A stretch of 64,000 nt of DNA from Pseudomonas resinovorans NBRC 106553 (GTDB taxonomy: Bacteria; Pseudomonadota; Gammaproteobacteria; Pseudomonadales; Pseudomonadaceae): contig NC_021499.1 in assembly GCF_000412695.1 (NCBI RefSeq), forward strand, positions 3,224,001-3,288,000, read 5' to 3'. The position numbers and the translations under genes are program-made. Position 1 is the first letter of the stretch; each line of letters begins with the position of its first letter. A model generated the notes under the pieces. The model ran no database searches, was not told the DNA's origin, and saw only the letters and a program-made list of their open reading frames with translations. Positions 8,931 through 17,662 of this stretch are shown piece by piece.

Positions 8931-8962
8931 CTTGGGGCTCCTTCTTGTTGGAATGGACACGA

Positions 8963-10369
8963 TCAATCGACGCGCTGGACCCTGGGGGCCTTCCAGCTGC
9001 CGTCGAGGGCTTCGGATTTGGGCCAGTAGAGACGGCCGGCGATGTAGAACGGGCCATCCGGTGCCGGCAGCCAGTTGGCTTCCCGCTCCTTGGCCGGGCG
9101 TTCATGCTGGATGTACAGGGTCACCCCACCGTCGGCGTCGCGGTTCAGCTTCGGCAGCATCGGCGAGTTGATCAGGTAGCGGTTCAGCGGATTGGCCACC
9201 AGGAAACGCGAGGCGTCGTACAGGGTCAGCGACCAGAAGGCGTTGACCGGCGGCAGCTGGCCGGGGGCGAAGCGCAGGATGTAGCGATGGCGCGAGGCGT
9301 CCAGTTTCTGCCCGTCGCTGTCGAGGTAGAACGGTGGGTAGATGGTCTCTTCCTTGTCGTTGCCATACAGCCCGGTGACCGTCGCGCGCATCCGGTACAG
9401 GTAGTTGTTGGCGAGGAATTCGCGGCTACCGAGGAAACGGGTGGTGGAAACCTCGCCCCGCGCCACCTGCTGGCCCAGCGCGTCGAAGTCCTTCCAGGCA
9501 TCCTTGATGCCGGCGGTCATCGCCTCGCGGATGTCCGCTGGCAGCGCCTTTTCGTCGAAGCTACGCCCCGGGCCGATGCCCAGCTTGGCGAAGCGCTCCA
9601 TCAGTGCACGTTCGGACGGGTGGATGGGGCAGAAGCCCAGCACGAAATTCAACTGATTGAAGAACGCCAGGCTCGTGCGTTCCGCCTCGGCGCTGAGCGG
9701 TACCGGGAAGTCGACGGCGGGCGCGGCGGTCGGGGCCGGCTGGCCGAGGAAGGCCGAAAGCGGCTGGACCTTGTAGCCGGCCTGCACCTTCTTCACGTTC
9801 TCCAGGTCGTTCGGGCCCTTGAGCTGCGTGCGATAGAAGACGAAGGCGAACTGGGTTTCGGAACGGAACACCCGGTCGATGCCCGGCGGCACGGTGCCCT
9901 TCCAATCGGGCCCGACCAGCAGGAAGGTGCCGCCACCGTTGCCGGTGGTGCGGCTGCCCACATAGCCGAAGTTGTGGGTGTAGGCGTCGACGAGCTGCGC
10001 CGAGTAGTAGCGTCCCTCCTCCACCACCGGCAGGGTCAGTACCAGCGGCTCGCTGCGCAGGTCCGCGCCCAGTTGCGAGTACGGCGTGTCCGCGTTGGGC
10101 GTGGGGTAGGCCTTGTCGTCCGGGGTGTAGATGCGCGCGGTGTTGTGCAGGGTGTTCCACGGCGCCTTGAACTCGGGATGCGCGCGGTCCTGGAAATAGG
10201 TGTACTGGACCCGGTAGTGGTCCACCAGGGGGAACCCATAGGTATAGGCCTCCTTGGCGATTTCCCGCGCCTCGGCCGGGGTCAGCGCCTCGGCGCTGGA
10301 CACGTAGGCATGGGTCAGCAGGGCAAGGAGTGCAACCGCGAGGCTGCGCTTTAAATTGTTCTTGTTCAC
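8963..10369 (-). CDS. secreted DUF1254/DUF1214 protein, long form
   Basis: A 468-residue exported protein with a signal peptide ending near THAYVSSAEA. It is followed by a DUF1254 region (EIAKEAYTYGFPLVDHYR, NTLHNTARIYTPDDKAYPTPNADTPYS) and a C-terminal DUF1214 region (NAFWSLTLYDASRFLVANPLNRYLI). I prefer the GTG at 10369 because GGGAG lies six bases upstream and the signal peptide then begins MNKNNLKRS; an upstream ATG at 10396 is less likely. It lies immediately upstream of the shorter paralogue, so the pair probably arose by duplication and is co-expressed. The biochemical role of the family is unknown. Confidence 0.88.
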   Translation of the reverse strand: MNKNNLKRSLAVALLALLTHAYVSSAEALTPAEAREIAKEAYTYGFPLVDHYRVQYTYFQDRAHPEFKAPWNTLHNTARIYTPDDKAYPTPNADTPYSQLGADLRSEPLVLTLPVVEEGRYYSAQLVDAYTHNFGYVGSRTTGNGGGTFLLVGPDWKGTVPPGIDRVFRSETQFAFVFYRTQLKGPNDLENVKKVQAGYKVQPLSAFLGQPAPTAAPAVDFPVPLSAEAERTSLAFFNQLNFVLGFCPIHPSERALMERFAKLGIGPGRSFDEKALPADIREAMTAGIKDAWKDFDALGQQVARGEVSTTRFLGSREFLANNYLYRMRATVTGLYGNDKEETIYPPFYLDSDGQKLDASRHRYILRFAPGQLPPVNAFWSLTLYDASRFLVANPLNRYLINSPMLPKLNRDADGGVTLYIQHERPAKEREANWLPAPDGPFYIAGRLYWPKSEALDGSWKAPRVQRVD

Positions 10370-10402
10370 GTGTAGCTCCCTGTAGCGATGAGGCATGAGG
10401 CC

Positions 10403-10975
10403 TCAGGTTTTCTCGGGATCGTCCTGCGGATACCACTCGGTGGCACGGCGGGCGGCGTCACCCTCCGGGTGATAGGCGTGGCAACTGCCGATCACCCAGT
10501 GCCGGGGCATCTGGAACTCGGGGTCGTGGGCGGCGCGCTGGCGCAGGCGTTTCTGGATCACCGGCGCCAGGGTCCGGATCGCGGTGGTGGCCATCGGGCC
10601 CAGCAACTCGGTGAGGTGGGTGCAGCCCTTGATGCCACCGACCCGCTCGGCCACCCGCTTCTTGAAGCCGGGCCCCATGCTGACGCCCACCAGGGCCGCG
10701 TAGGCCTGGTTGATATGGCTGCACACCGGCGTCGGCGCCTGCTCGGAGATGGCCTCGATATGCCGGATCACCAGCGTGCGGTCCAGGGTGATGAGGATGC
10801 GCATCTGGTGCAGCACGCCGTTGGCGGGAATGGTGCCGTAGGGGAAGTCGGTGTCGACGCCCTTGGTGTCCAGCAGCCTCCCCTCGATGTCGAACAGCCC
10901 GTCGTCCCGCTCGTAGCCGGTGCAGACCACCTGGCGCGTGTGCAGCAGGCGACGCTCTAGCGCTTTCTCTTCCAT
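10403..10975 (-). CDS. DUF2889 family protein
   Basis: A 190-residue soluble protein without a signal peptide. The family signature is visible in CTGYERDDGLFDIEGRLLDTKG, followed by a central IRHIEAISEQAPTPVCSHI segment and GIKGCTHLTELLGPMATTAI. DUF2889 proteins are frequent neighbours of acyl-CoA and steroid-type catabolic genes, but their activity is not established. The gene sits between the SDR gene and the DUF1254 pair in one leftward operon. A GGGGCGC/GCGCCCC hairpin lies near 10999-11016, upstream of it. Confidence 0.85.
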   Translation of the reverse strand: MEEKALERRLLHTRQVVCTGYERDDGLFDIEGRLLDTKGVDTDFPYGTIPANGVLHQMRILITLDRTLVIRHIEAISEQAPTPVCSHINQAYAALVGVSMGPGFKKRVAERVGGIKGCTHLTELLGPMATTAIRTLAPVIQKRLRQRAAHDPEFQMPRHWVIGSCHAYHPEGDAARRATEWYPQDDPEKT

Positions 10976-11026
10976 GCGACAGCCTCCTGGAAGAAGAAGG
11001 GGCGCCGGAGCGCCCCCGCATTCACA

Positions 11027-11854
11027 TCAGACGTTGCCGATGCCGCCACCGCAGACCAGGACCTGGCCGGAGACATAGTCGGACTCGGGGATGCAGAACA
11101 GGTAGACCGCACCCGCCGCCTCCTCGGTATTGCCCGGACGGCCCAGGGGGATCATGGTCTTCGACTGCTCGACGATGGCCGGGCTGATGCCCACCTTGAT
11201 CTCGCGGCCTTCGATGTTGATGTAGTTCGGGTCGCCTTCCACCGGCTGGGTCTGGCGGGTCTCGATATGGCCGAAGGCGACGGCGTTGACGTTGACCTTC
11301 ATGCGGCCCCACTCCTTGGCCAGGCACTTGGTCATGCCCAGCACGCCCGCCTTGGCGGTGGAGTAGTTGACCTGGCCCGGGTTGCCGCCGGCGGAGGTGG
11401 AGGCGATGTTGACCACCTTGCGGTTGACCACGCGGCCTTCGGCGGCCTCCTTCTTGGCCATGGCGCTGATGATCGGCTGGGCGGCGCGCAGGATGCGGAA
11501 CGGCGCGGTGATGTGGCAGTCGAGGATGGCGTACCACTGCTCGTCGCTCATCTTCTGGATCACGTTGTCCCAGGTGTAGCCGGCGTTGTTGACGATGATG
11601 TCGATGGCGCCGTAGTTGTCGACGGCCGTCTTGACGAAACGGTCGGCGAAATCGACGGCGGTGACGCTGCCCACGCACGCCACGGCTTCGCCGCCGGCGG
11701 CGCGGATCTCGGCCACCACTTCTTCTGCCGGGCCGGCATCCAGGTCATTGACCACCACGCGGGCGCCGTCGGCGGCCAGTTTCAGGGCGACGCTGCGACC
11801 GATGCCACGGCCCGAGCCGGTGACCAGGGCGACTTTGCCTTCGAGTTTCTTCAT
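11027..11854 (-). CDS. SDR-family 3-hydroxyacyl-CoA dehydrogenase/oxidoreductase
   Basis: A 275-residue classical short-chain dehydrogenase. TGSGRGIG at residues 12-19 binds the cofactor and NNAG is at 89-92. The catalytic set is Ser152 (NIAST), Tyr164 and Lys168 (YSTAK). The Asp near residue 37 (VVNDLD) after the second beta-strand suggests NAD rather than NADP. A 10-residue insertion, MAKKEAAEGR, near residue 131 is unusual for FabG-like enzymes. It sits in an operon with two MaoC-fold hydratases and an SCP2-type thiolase. The likely role is the hydroxyacyl-CoA dehydrogenation step of an MFE-2-like pathway; the exact substrate is unknown. Confidence 0.88.
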   Translation of the reverse strand: MKKLEGKVALVTGSGRGIGRSVALKLAADGARVVVNDLDAGPAEEVVAEIRAAGGEAVACVGSVTAVDFADRFVKTAVDNYGAIDIIVNNAGYTWDNVIQKMSDEQWYAILDCHITAPFRILRAAQPIISAMAKKEAAEGRVVNRKVVNIASTSAGGNPGQVNYSTAKAGVLGMTKCLAKEWGRMKVNVNAVAFGHIETRQTQPVEGDPNYINIEGREIKVGISPAIVEQSKTMIPLGRPGNTEEAAGAVYLFCIPESDYVSGQVLVCGGGIGNV

Positions 11855-11880
11855 GGGAATGTTCCTTGTTCTTGTGGGGT

Positions 11881-12300
11881 TCAGGCGATGGCCACGACGG
11901 CTTCGCCGATCAGTTTTTCGTCGCCGTACTGGTTGCCGCAGCGAATCGCCAGGCGTACGCGGGTCTCGCCGTCGGCTTCGAATTTCTCGATGACCCGGCC
12001 ACTACAGGTGGGGATGTGCCCCAGCTGGGTGATGCCGGTGAAGCGCACCGACAAGCTGCGCACGGAGGTCTGCGGCACCCAGGCGGTGAGCAGGCGACCG
12101 AGGTAGGCCACCGAGAGCATGCCGTGGGCGAACACGTCGGGCTGGCGTGCCTTGCGGGCGAAATCGAGGTCGATGTGCACCTGGTTGTGGTCACCCGAGG
12201 CGCCCGCGTACAGGGCCAGGGTGGTGCGGTTGACGGCGGGCAGCACCAGCGGCGGCAGTTCGAAGCCGACCTGCAGGTCGTTGAATCGGGGAAGGCTCAT
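11881..12300 (-). CDS. MaoC-family hydratase
   Basis: A 139-residue hot-dog protein with the R-hydratase (hydratase 2) motif YAGASGDHNQVHID at residues 31-44; Asp37 and His42 are the expected catalytic pair. It probably hydrates an enoyl-CoA to the R-3-hydroxyacyl-CoA. The next upstream gene encodes a second hot-dog protein of the FAS1/MaoC N-terminal type. In actinobacterial steroid pathways such pairs form heteromeric hydratases, and the adjacent arrangement here suggests the same. The SDR gene follows 26 bases downstream. Confidence 0.9.
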   Translation of the reverse strand: MSLPRFNDLQVGFELPPLVLPAVNRTTLALYAGASGDHNQVHIDLDFARKARQPDVFAHGMLSVAYLGRLLTAWVPQTSVRSLSVRFTGITQLGHIPTCSGRVIEKFEADGETRVRLAIRCGNQYGDEKLIGEAVVAIA

Positions 12301-12310
12301 TCCGGGCTCC

Positions 12311-12751
12311 TCAGCGCTGCACGAGGGATGAACGGATATCGGCGATGTGCCGGCCGTCCTGGTTGCTGACCCGGGTTTCCTGGACCACGAAGGTCAGCGC
12401 CCCGCCCTTCTTCTCGTAGACGTCGACCACGCGGGTATCGAAGGTCAGCACGTCGCCGGCGAAGGCCATGCCGTGATAGGTGAAGCCCTGCTCGGCATGC
12501 AGGATGCGACCGAGGTCGAAGCCGAAGATGCCTTCCACTATGTGGTCGCTGTCGCGCCCTTCGGCTTCCAGGCACATCAGGAAGCTCGGCGGCACCGGCA
12601 ACGACGGGTAACCGGCGGCCTCGGCGGCGGCTTCGTCGGTGTACACCGGGTCGGTCTCGCCGATGGCCTTGGCGAAGAAGCGCAGGCGGCCCGTCTCCAC
12701 CAGGGCGGTGGTCACGCCCAGGCTGCAGCCGATCAGACTCTTGTCTGCCAT
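12311..12751 (-). CDS. MaoC N-terminal (FAS1-like) hot-dog subunit
   Basis: A 146-residue hot-dog protein. The segment FFAKAIGETDPVYTDEAAA, followed by YPSLPVPPSFLM, is typical of the FAS1-like dehydratase or MaoC N-terminal domain. It lacks the full GDxNxxH motif of the neighbouring subunit, so it probably provides substrate-binding surface in a two-subunit hydratase. The two genes are ten bases apart. The start is the ATG at 12751. A GCGCGCCCG/CGGGCGCGC hairpin (12779-12799) separates it from the thiolase gene upstream in the operon. Confidence 0.87.
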   Translation of the reverse strand: MADKSLIGCSLGVTTALVETGRLRFFAKAIGETDPVYTDEAAAEAAGYPSLPVPPSFLMCLEAEGRDSDHIVEGIFGFDLGRILHAEQGFTYHGMAFAGDVLTFDTRVVDVYEKKGGALTFVVQETRVSNQDGRHIADIRSSLVQR

Positions 12752-12806
12752 GTCTTGGAATCCTGTTGGTGGGGAAACGCGCGCCCGTTTCGGGCGCGCA
12801 TCGTCG

Positions 12807-13994
12807 TCAGCCGCGACCGAACAGGGTCACGATGCCGGCGCCGCCCAGGCCCAGGTTGTGCTGCAGGGCGTGCTGGAGGCCTTCCACCTGGCGCTTGTCG
12901 GCGGTGCCGCGCAGCTGGTGGGTCAGCTCGTAGCACTGGGCGAGGCCGGTGGCGCCCAGGGGGTGACCCTTGGACAGCAGGCCGCCGGACGGGTTGATCA
13001 CCACGTGGCCGCCGTAGGTGTTGTCGCCATCCAGCACGAACTTCTCGGCGCCGCCCTCCGGGCAGAAGCCCAGGCCTTCGTAGGTCAGCAGTTCATTGTG
13101 GGCGAAGCAGTCGTGCAGCTCGCAGACACGGATGTCCTCGGGGCCGACGCCGGCCTTTTCATAGACCTCGGTTGCGGCCTGGCGGGTCATGCCGACACCG
13201 ACAATGCTGATCAGCGACGGCGGGTCGAAGGCTTCCACCTTATCGGTCACCAGGGCCTGGGCCAGGATGGAAACATCGGTACGCAGGCCGTGCTTCTTGG
13301 CGAAACGCTCGGAAACGATGATCGCCGCGGCGCCGCCGCAGGTGGGCGGGCAGGCCATCAGGCGGGTCATCACGCCGGGCCAGATCACCTGGTCGTTCAT
13401 CACGTCCTCGGTGGTCACCACCTTGCGGAACAGCGCCAGGGGGTTGTTGGCCGCGTGGCGGCTGGCCTTGGCGCGGATGGCGGCGAAGGTTTCCACCTTG
13501 GTGCCGTACTTGTCCATGTGCTCCTTGCCCGCGCCACCGAACAGGCGCAGGGCATTGGGCATGTTCTCGCCCTCGGGGAAGATACGGCGGGAAACGTCCA
13601 TACCCATGCCATAGGTGGTGGGACGGTCGGTCCAGTGGTCCTTCAGGGCGCCCGGCTGCATCTGCTCGAAGCCGTAGGCCAGGGCGCAGTCGACAGCGCC
13701 GCTTTCAACGGCCTGGCGCGCCAGGTAAAGCGCGGTGGAGCCGGTGCCGCAGTTGTTGTTGACGTTGATCACCGGAATCCCGCTCAGGCCCACTTCGTAG
13801 AGCGCCGACTGGCCGCTGGTGGAGTCGCCGTAGACGTACCCGGCATAGGCCTGCTGGACCTTGTCGTAGTCCAGGCCGGCGTCCTGCAGTGCCAGGCGAA
13901 TGGCCTGCGCGCCCATTTCAATGTACGTACCGCTCTGGCCAGGCTTGGCAAACGGAATCATGCCGACACCGGCTACATAGACTTTCTGCGACAT
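12807..13994 (-). CDS. SCP2/lipid-transfer-type thiolase
   Basis: A 394-residue thiolase-fold enzyme of the SCPx/Ltp class, which cleaves 3-ketoacyl-CoA with CoA. The nucleophilic Cys82 lies in VNNNCGTGSTALY. An HDCF motif (CELHDCFAHNELL) and GHPLGATG with His343 complete the expected active site. I start at the ATG at 13994, with GGAG six bases upstream; an upstream frame to 14099 adds residues unlike the family. It is the first gene of the leftward seven-gene set ending at 7902. No DUF35 partner is seen. Compare the homologue at 24512-25618, which lacks the catalytic residues. Confidence 0.92.
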   Translation of the reverse strand: MSQKVYVAGVGMIPFAKPGQSGTYIEMGAQAIRLALQDAGLDYDKVQQAYAGYVYGDSTSGQSALYEVGLSGIPVINVNNNCGTGSTALYLARQAVESGAVDCALAYGFEQMQPGALKDHWTDRPTTYGMGMDVSRRIFPEGENMPNALRLFGGAGKEHMDKYGTKVETFAAIRAKASRHAANNPLALFRKVVTTEDVMNDQVIWPGVMTRLMACPPTCGGAAAIIVSERFAKKHGLRTDVSILAQALVTDKVEAFDPPSLISIVGVGMTRQAATEVYEKAGVGPEDIRVCELHDCFAHNELLTYEGLGFCPEGGAEKFVLDGDNTYGGHVVINPSGGLLSKGHPLGATGLAQCYELTHQLRGTADKRQVEGLQHALQHNLGLGGAGIVTLFGRG

Positions 13995-14102
13995 CACTTT
14001 CTCCAAGGTCAGTTGACGAGCTTTCCGGGCCGCACCGCTGTGCTCGATGGAGAGCGCGGCGACCCTTGGATCGATGGTTGCGCAGCGGCCGCCCCTCACA
14101 CC

Positions 14103-14183
14103 CCCCCTCGTGGAGGGGGCGGATTCGGAGGGGGTCGAGGGAGGTGCGACGGGCGGGAACGATCCCCCCCTACTGGAGGGGGA
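14103..14183. repeat. C-rich/G-rich hairpin repeats
   Basis: Two hairpins, CCCCCTC/GAGGGGG at 14103-14119 and CCCCCT/AGGGGG at 14164-14183, lie in the divergent region between the thiolase and DUF1302 genes. Similar elements occur near 20752, 29963, 33374 and 47848. They are probably dispersed repeats and not operators. Confidence 0.45.
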
Positions 14184-14261
14184 TGGGTGGGGGATGCCGG
14201 GGATAGCGTGTGCTCGCGGTCCTGAAAAACAACAAGAAAGTCTTCAGAGAGGAACCAACAC

Positions 14262-16202
14262 GTGACACAAGCAAGACATGCAACCTCACCGAAGCGGCAA
14301 GCGCTGTCCGGCAACGGCGCCGCCCAACACCTCACATCCTTCAGCCCGCGCCTGCTGGCCGTGGCGATCGCCCTGGGTACCTGCAGCAACGCGGGCGCCG
14401 TGAGCTTCCAGCTGGGCGAGATCGAAGGCACGTTCGACTCGTCCCTGTCCGTCGGCGCCAGCTGGGCCGTCCGTGGCCCGGACCCCATGTTCATCAACTC
14501 CGCCAACACCCTGGGCATGCGCGGCAAGTCCGCCACCCGGACGGCGGACGACAACCGCAAGAACTTCAAGAAGGGCGAAACCTTCTCGAAGATCTTCAAG
14601 GGTGTGCACGACCTGGAGCTGAAATACGGCGACAGCGGCGTCTTCGTCCGTGGCAAGTACTGGTACGACTTCGAGTTGAAGGACGAGCACCGGCTGTTCT
14701 ACGACATCGACGACAGCGGCCGCGACGACCTGGCCAAGTCCTCCGGCGCCGAGTTCCTCGATGCCTTCGTCTACCACAACTACAACCTGGGCGACCTGGC
14801 CGGCAACGTGCGCCTGGGCAAGCAGGTGGTGAGCTGGGGCGAAAGCACCTTCATCGGCAACTCCATCAACTCGATCAACCCCATCGACGTCGCCGCCCTG
14901 CGCCGTCCGGGCGCCGAGGTGAAGGAAGGCCTGATCCCGGTGAACATGCTCTACGTCTCCCAGGGCCTGACCGAGAACCTCACCGCCGAGGCCTTCTACC
15001 AACTGGAGTGGGACAACTCGGTGGTGGACAACTGCGGCACCTTCTTCGGCTCCGACCCCCTGCCCCAGGGCTGCAACGATCGCCTGGTGTTCGCCGGCCC
15101 CGACCTCGCACCCGGCGTCGCCAACAACACCGCCTCCGCCCTGCAGATCCTCCGTGGCACCGTGGTGGACAACGTCTACATGCCGCGCCTGCAGGACAAC
15201 GATCCCCGTGACAGCGGCCAGTTCGGCGTCGCCCTGCGCTGGTTCGTGCCGGAGCTGAACGACACCGAGTTCGGCTTCTATGCCATGAACTACCACAGCC
15301 GCAACCCCTACCTGAGCTTCAAGCAGACCACCGTGGCGCCGATCACCGCTGCCCAGGTCGGCGCCCTCCCCGCCCCCGCCCGCCCGCTGGGCGTGGCGCA
15401 GAACCAGTTCGACCGGGTCCGCGCCGCACGCTACTTCGTGGACTATCCGGAGGATATCCGCCTCTACGGCATCAGCTTCCAGACCACCGTGGGCGCTACC
15501 GCCGTTGGCGGCGAACTGAGCTACCGGCCGAACATGCCGCTGCAGATCAATACCGCCGACCTGAACCTGGCGGCGATCCAGTCCACCGATACCGACTTCC
15601 GCACCCAGACCTCGCCGGTCTTCACCACCGGAGAAACCGCACAGGTCCTGGGCGGCGACCTGCCGGGCTACAAGCGCATGCCGGTCATGCAGGCACAGCT
15701 GACGGCTACCCAGTTCTTCGACCAGGTCCTGGGCGCCAGCCGCCTGACCCTGGTTGGCGAGGTGGGCTACAACCGCATCAACGGCCTGGGCAGGGCCGAC
15801 GGCACCGATATCCGCTTCGGCCGCAGCCCGGTCTATGGCGCGGGCGAGTTCCCCGGCACCCAGAACGCCACCGTCTGCGCCACCGCCACCAACCCGCAGA
15901 AGGAGTGCAACAGCCACGGCTTCTACACCTCCGACTCCTGGGGCTATCGCGCCCGCGCCAGGTTGGACTACCCGAACGTGATCGCCGGGATCAACTTCGC
16001 GCCCAACCTGGCCTGGTCCCACGACGTGGACGGCTGGGGACCGAACTTCGAGGAAGGCGCCAAGGCCGTCAGCGTCGGGCTGGATGCCGACTACCTGAAC
16101 ACCTACACCGCCAGCCTCTCCTACACCGACTTCTTCGGCGGCAACTTCAACACCAGCACTGACCGCGACTTCGTCTCGCTCAGCTTCGGCGTGAACTTCT
16201 GA
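14262..16202 (+). CDS. DUF1302 outer-membrane beta-barrel protein (copy 1)
   Basis: A 646-residue DUF1302 protein. The N-terminus is long, with a signal region around residues 29-46 (RLLAVAIALGTCSNAGA), then VSFQLGEIEGTFDSSLSVGASW. It has alternating amphipathic strands, conserved blocks KGETFSKIFKGVHDLEL and GKQVVSWGESTFIGNSINSINPIDVAALRRPG, and the outer-membrane-type C-terminus FVSLSFGVNF. The start is GTG, with GAGAGGA about eight bases upstream. A DUF1329 gene follows 25 bases later. This pair recurs in hydrocarbon, steroid and lipid degraders and is thought to handle hydrophobic compounds at the outer membrane; the P. aeruginosa sphingosine-induced SphA is a relative. A close paralogue lies at 54643-56427. 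Confidence 0.93.
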   Translation: MTQARHATSPKRQALSGNGAAQHLTSFSPRLLAVAIALGTCSNAGAVSFQLGEIEGTFDSSLSVGASWAVRGPDPMFINSANTLGMRGKSATRTADDNRKNFKKGETFSKIFKGVHDLELKYGDSGVFVRGKYWYDFELKDEHRLFYDIDDSGRDDLAKSSGAEFLDAFVYHNYNLGDLAGNVRLGKQVVSWGESTFIGNSINSINPIDVAALRRPGAEVKEGLIPVNMLYVSQGLTENLTAEAFYQLEWDNSVVDNCGTFFGSDPLPQGCNDRLVFAGPDLAPGVANNTASALQILRGTVVDNVYMPRLQDNDPRDSGQFGVALRWFVPELNDTEFGFYAMNYHSRNPYLSFKQTTVAPITAAQVGALPAPARPLGVAQNQFDRVRAARYFVDYPEDIRLYGISFQTTVGATAVGGELSYRPNMPLQINTADLNLAAIQSTDTDFRTQTSPVFTTGETAQVLGGDLPGYKRMPVMQAQLTATQFFDQVLGASRLTLVGEVGYNRINGLGRADGTDIRFGRSPVYGAGEFPGTQNATVCATATNPQKECNSHGFYTSDSWGYRARARLDYPNVIAGINFAPNLAWSHDVDGWGPNFEEGAKAVSVGLDADYLNTYTASLSYTDFFGGNFNTSTDRDFVSLSFGVNF

Positions 16203-16227
16203 GCCGAAACCGGCAGAGGGTAATTCC

Positions 16228-17598
16228 ATGAAAGCAAGCATGATCATCAAAACCGGCGCCCTGGCGCTGTCGCTGCTGGCCACCAGCGTCATGGCCGCCG
16301 TGACCGAGCAGGAAGCTGCCCAGCTGGGCAGCACCCTGACGCCCGTGGGCGCGGAAAAGGCCGGCAACGCCGACGGCAGCATCCCGGCCTGGGATGGCGG
16401 CCTCAAGCCCGGCGCAGCCCCGGTGGACGCCAAGGGCTTCCTCGGCGATCCGTTCAAGGACGAAAAGCCGCTGTTCACCATCACCGCGGCGAACGCCGAG
16501 CAATACAAGGACAAGCTGACCCCCGGCCAGCTGGCGATGTTCAAGCGCTACCCGGAGACCTACAAGATCCCGGTGTACCCGACCCACCGTACGGCCTGGT
16601 CGCCTTCGAACATCTACGACGCCGCGAAGCAAAGCGCCACCGGCGTGGAACTGGTGAGCGACGGTAATGGCCTCGGCAATTTCTCCGCTTCGCGCTACTA
16701 CGCCTTCCCGATTCCCAAGAACGGCGTCGAGGTGTACTGGAACCACGTGACCCGCTACCGTGGCGAGAACATCCATCGCTGGGCGGTGCAGGCCGTGCCC
16801 CAGGTGGACGGCGCCTACACAGTGGTGGAGACCGAGGACCGGAACAGCTTCCCGCAGTTCACCGACGGTGTTAACGCCGAGGAAGCCAAGAACGTCCTCT
16901 ACTACTACATCTTCGCCGTCAACGCCCCCGCGCGCCTGGCCGGCACCGTGTCCATGGCCCACGAGACCATCGACCAGGTGAAGGACCCGCGCAAGGCCTG
17001 GACCTACAACGCCGGCCAGCGCCGCGTGCGCCGTGCCCCGCAGCTGGCCTACGACGCCCCCGGCCTGGCCTCCGACGGCATGCGTACCTCGGACAACGCC
17101 GACATGATGAACGGCTCGCCCGACCGCTACGACTGGAAGCTGATCGGCAAGAAGGAGATCTACATCCCCTACAACAACTACAAGCTGCAGTCGCCGAGCC
17201 TGAAGTACGCCGATATCGTCAAACCCGGCCATATCAACCAGGACCTGACCCGCTACGAACTGCACCGCGTGTGGCACGTGCAGGCCACCCTGAAACCGGG
17301 CGAACGGCATATCTACGCCAAGCGCGACATGTACTTCGACGAGGACACCTGGGTCATGGCCGAGGTGGACCACTACGACGGCCGTGGGCAGATCTGGCGC
17401 GTGGGTGAGAACTACACCTACAACCACTACGACAAGGGCCTGAACGCCCCGGCGGCGCAGGGTTTCTACGACCTCATCGCCGGGCGCTACATCGTCGCGG
17501 CCATGAGCAACGAATCGAAGCTCGCGCCGCAATACGGTGTGCGTACCAAGATGTCCGAGTTCACCCCCGCCGCCCTGCGCAACGCCGGCATCCGCTGA
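16228..17598 (+). CDS. DUF1329 envelope protein (copy 1)
   Basis: A 456-residue exported DUF1329 protein with a signal peptide (MIIKTGALALSLLATSVMAA). Characteristic blocks are TPVGAEKAGNADGSIPAWDGG, YYAFPIPKNGVEVYWNH, YNAGQRRVRRAPQLAYD and RYELHRVWHVQATLKPGERH. The family has a LolA/LolB-like outer-membrane-sorting fold and is almost always next to DUF1302. It probably works with the upstream barrel in moving or sensing a hydrophobic compound. It ends just before a strong terminator. The paralogue at 56448-57815 has the same block order. Confidence 0.93.
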   Translation: MKASMIIKTGALALSLLATSVMAAVTEQEAAQLGSTLTPVGAEKAGNADGSIPAWDGGLKPGAAPVDAKGFLGDPFKDEKPLFTITAANAEQYKDKLTPGQLAMFKRYPETYKIPVYPTHRTAWSPSNIYDAAKQSATGVELVSDGNGLGNFSASRYYAFPIPKNGVEVYWNHVTRYRGENIHRWAVQAVPQVDGAYTVVETEDRNSFPQFTDGVNAEEAKNVLYYYIFAVNAPARLAGTVSMAHETIDQVKDPRKAWTYNAGQRRVRRAPQLAYDAPGLASDGMRTSDNADMMNGSPDRYDWKLIGKKEIYIPYNNYKLQSPSLKYADIVKPGHINQDLTRYELHRVWHVQATLKPGERHIYAKRDMYFDEDTWVMAEVDHYDGRGQIWRVGENYTYNHYDKGLNAPAAQGFYDLIAGRYIVAAMSNESKLAPQYGVRTKMSEFTPAALRNAGIR

Positions 17599-17615
17599 CC
17601 TGTTGACCGCAGCAA

Positions 17616-17646
17616 GAAAAACGCCCCGCACTGCGGGGCGTTTTTC
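17616..17646. terminator. strong bidirectional intrinsic terminator
   Basis: AAAAACGCCCCGCA/TGCGGGGCGTTTTT forms a near-perfect stem with A and T tracts on both sides, 17 bases after the DUF1329 stop. Confidence 0.95.
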
Positions 17647-17662
17647 ATTGCAGCCGGATGAA

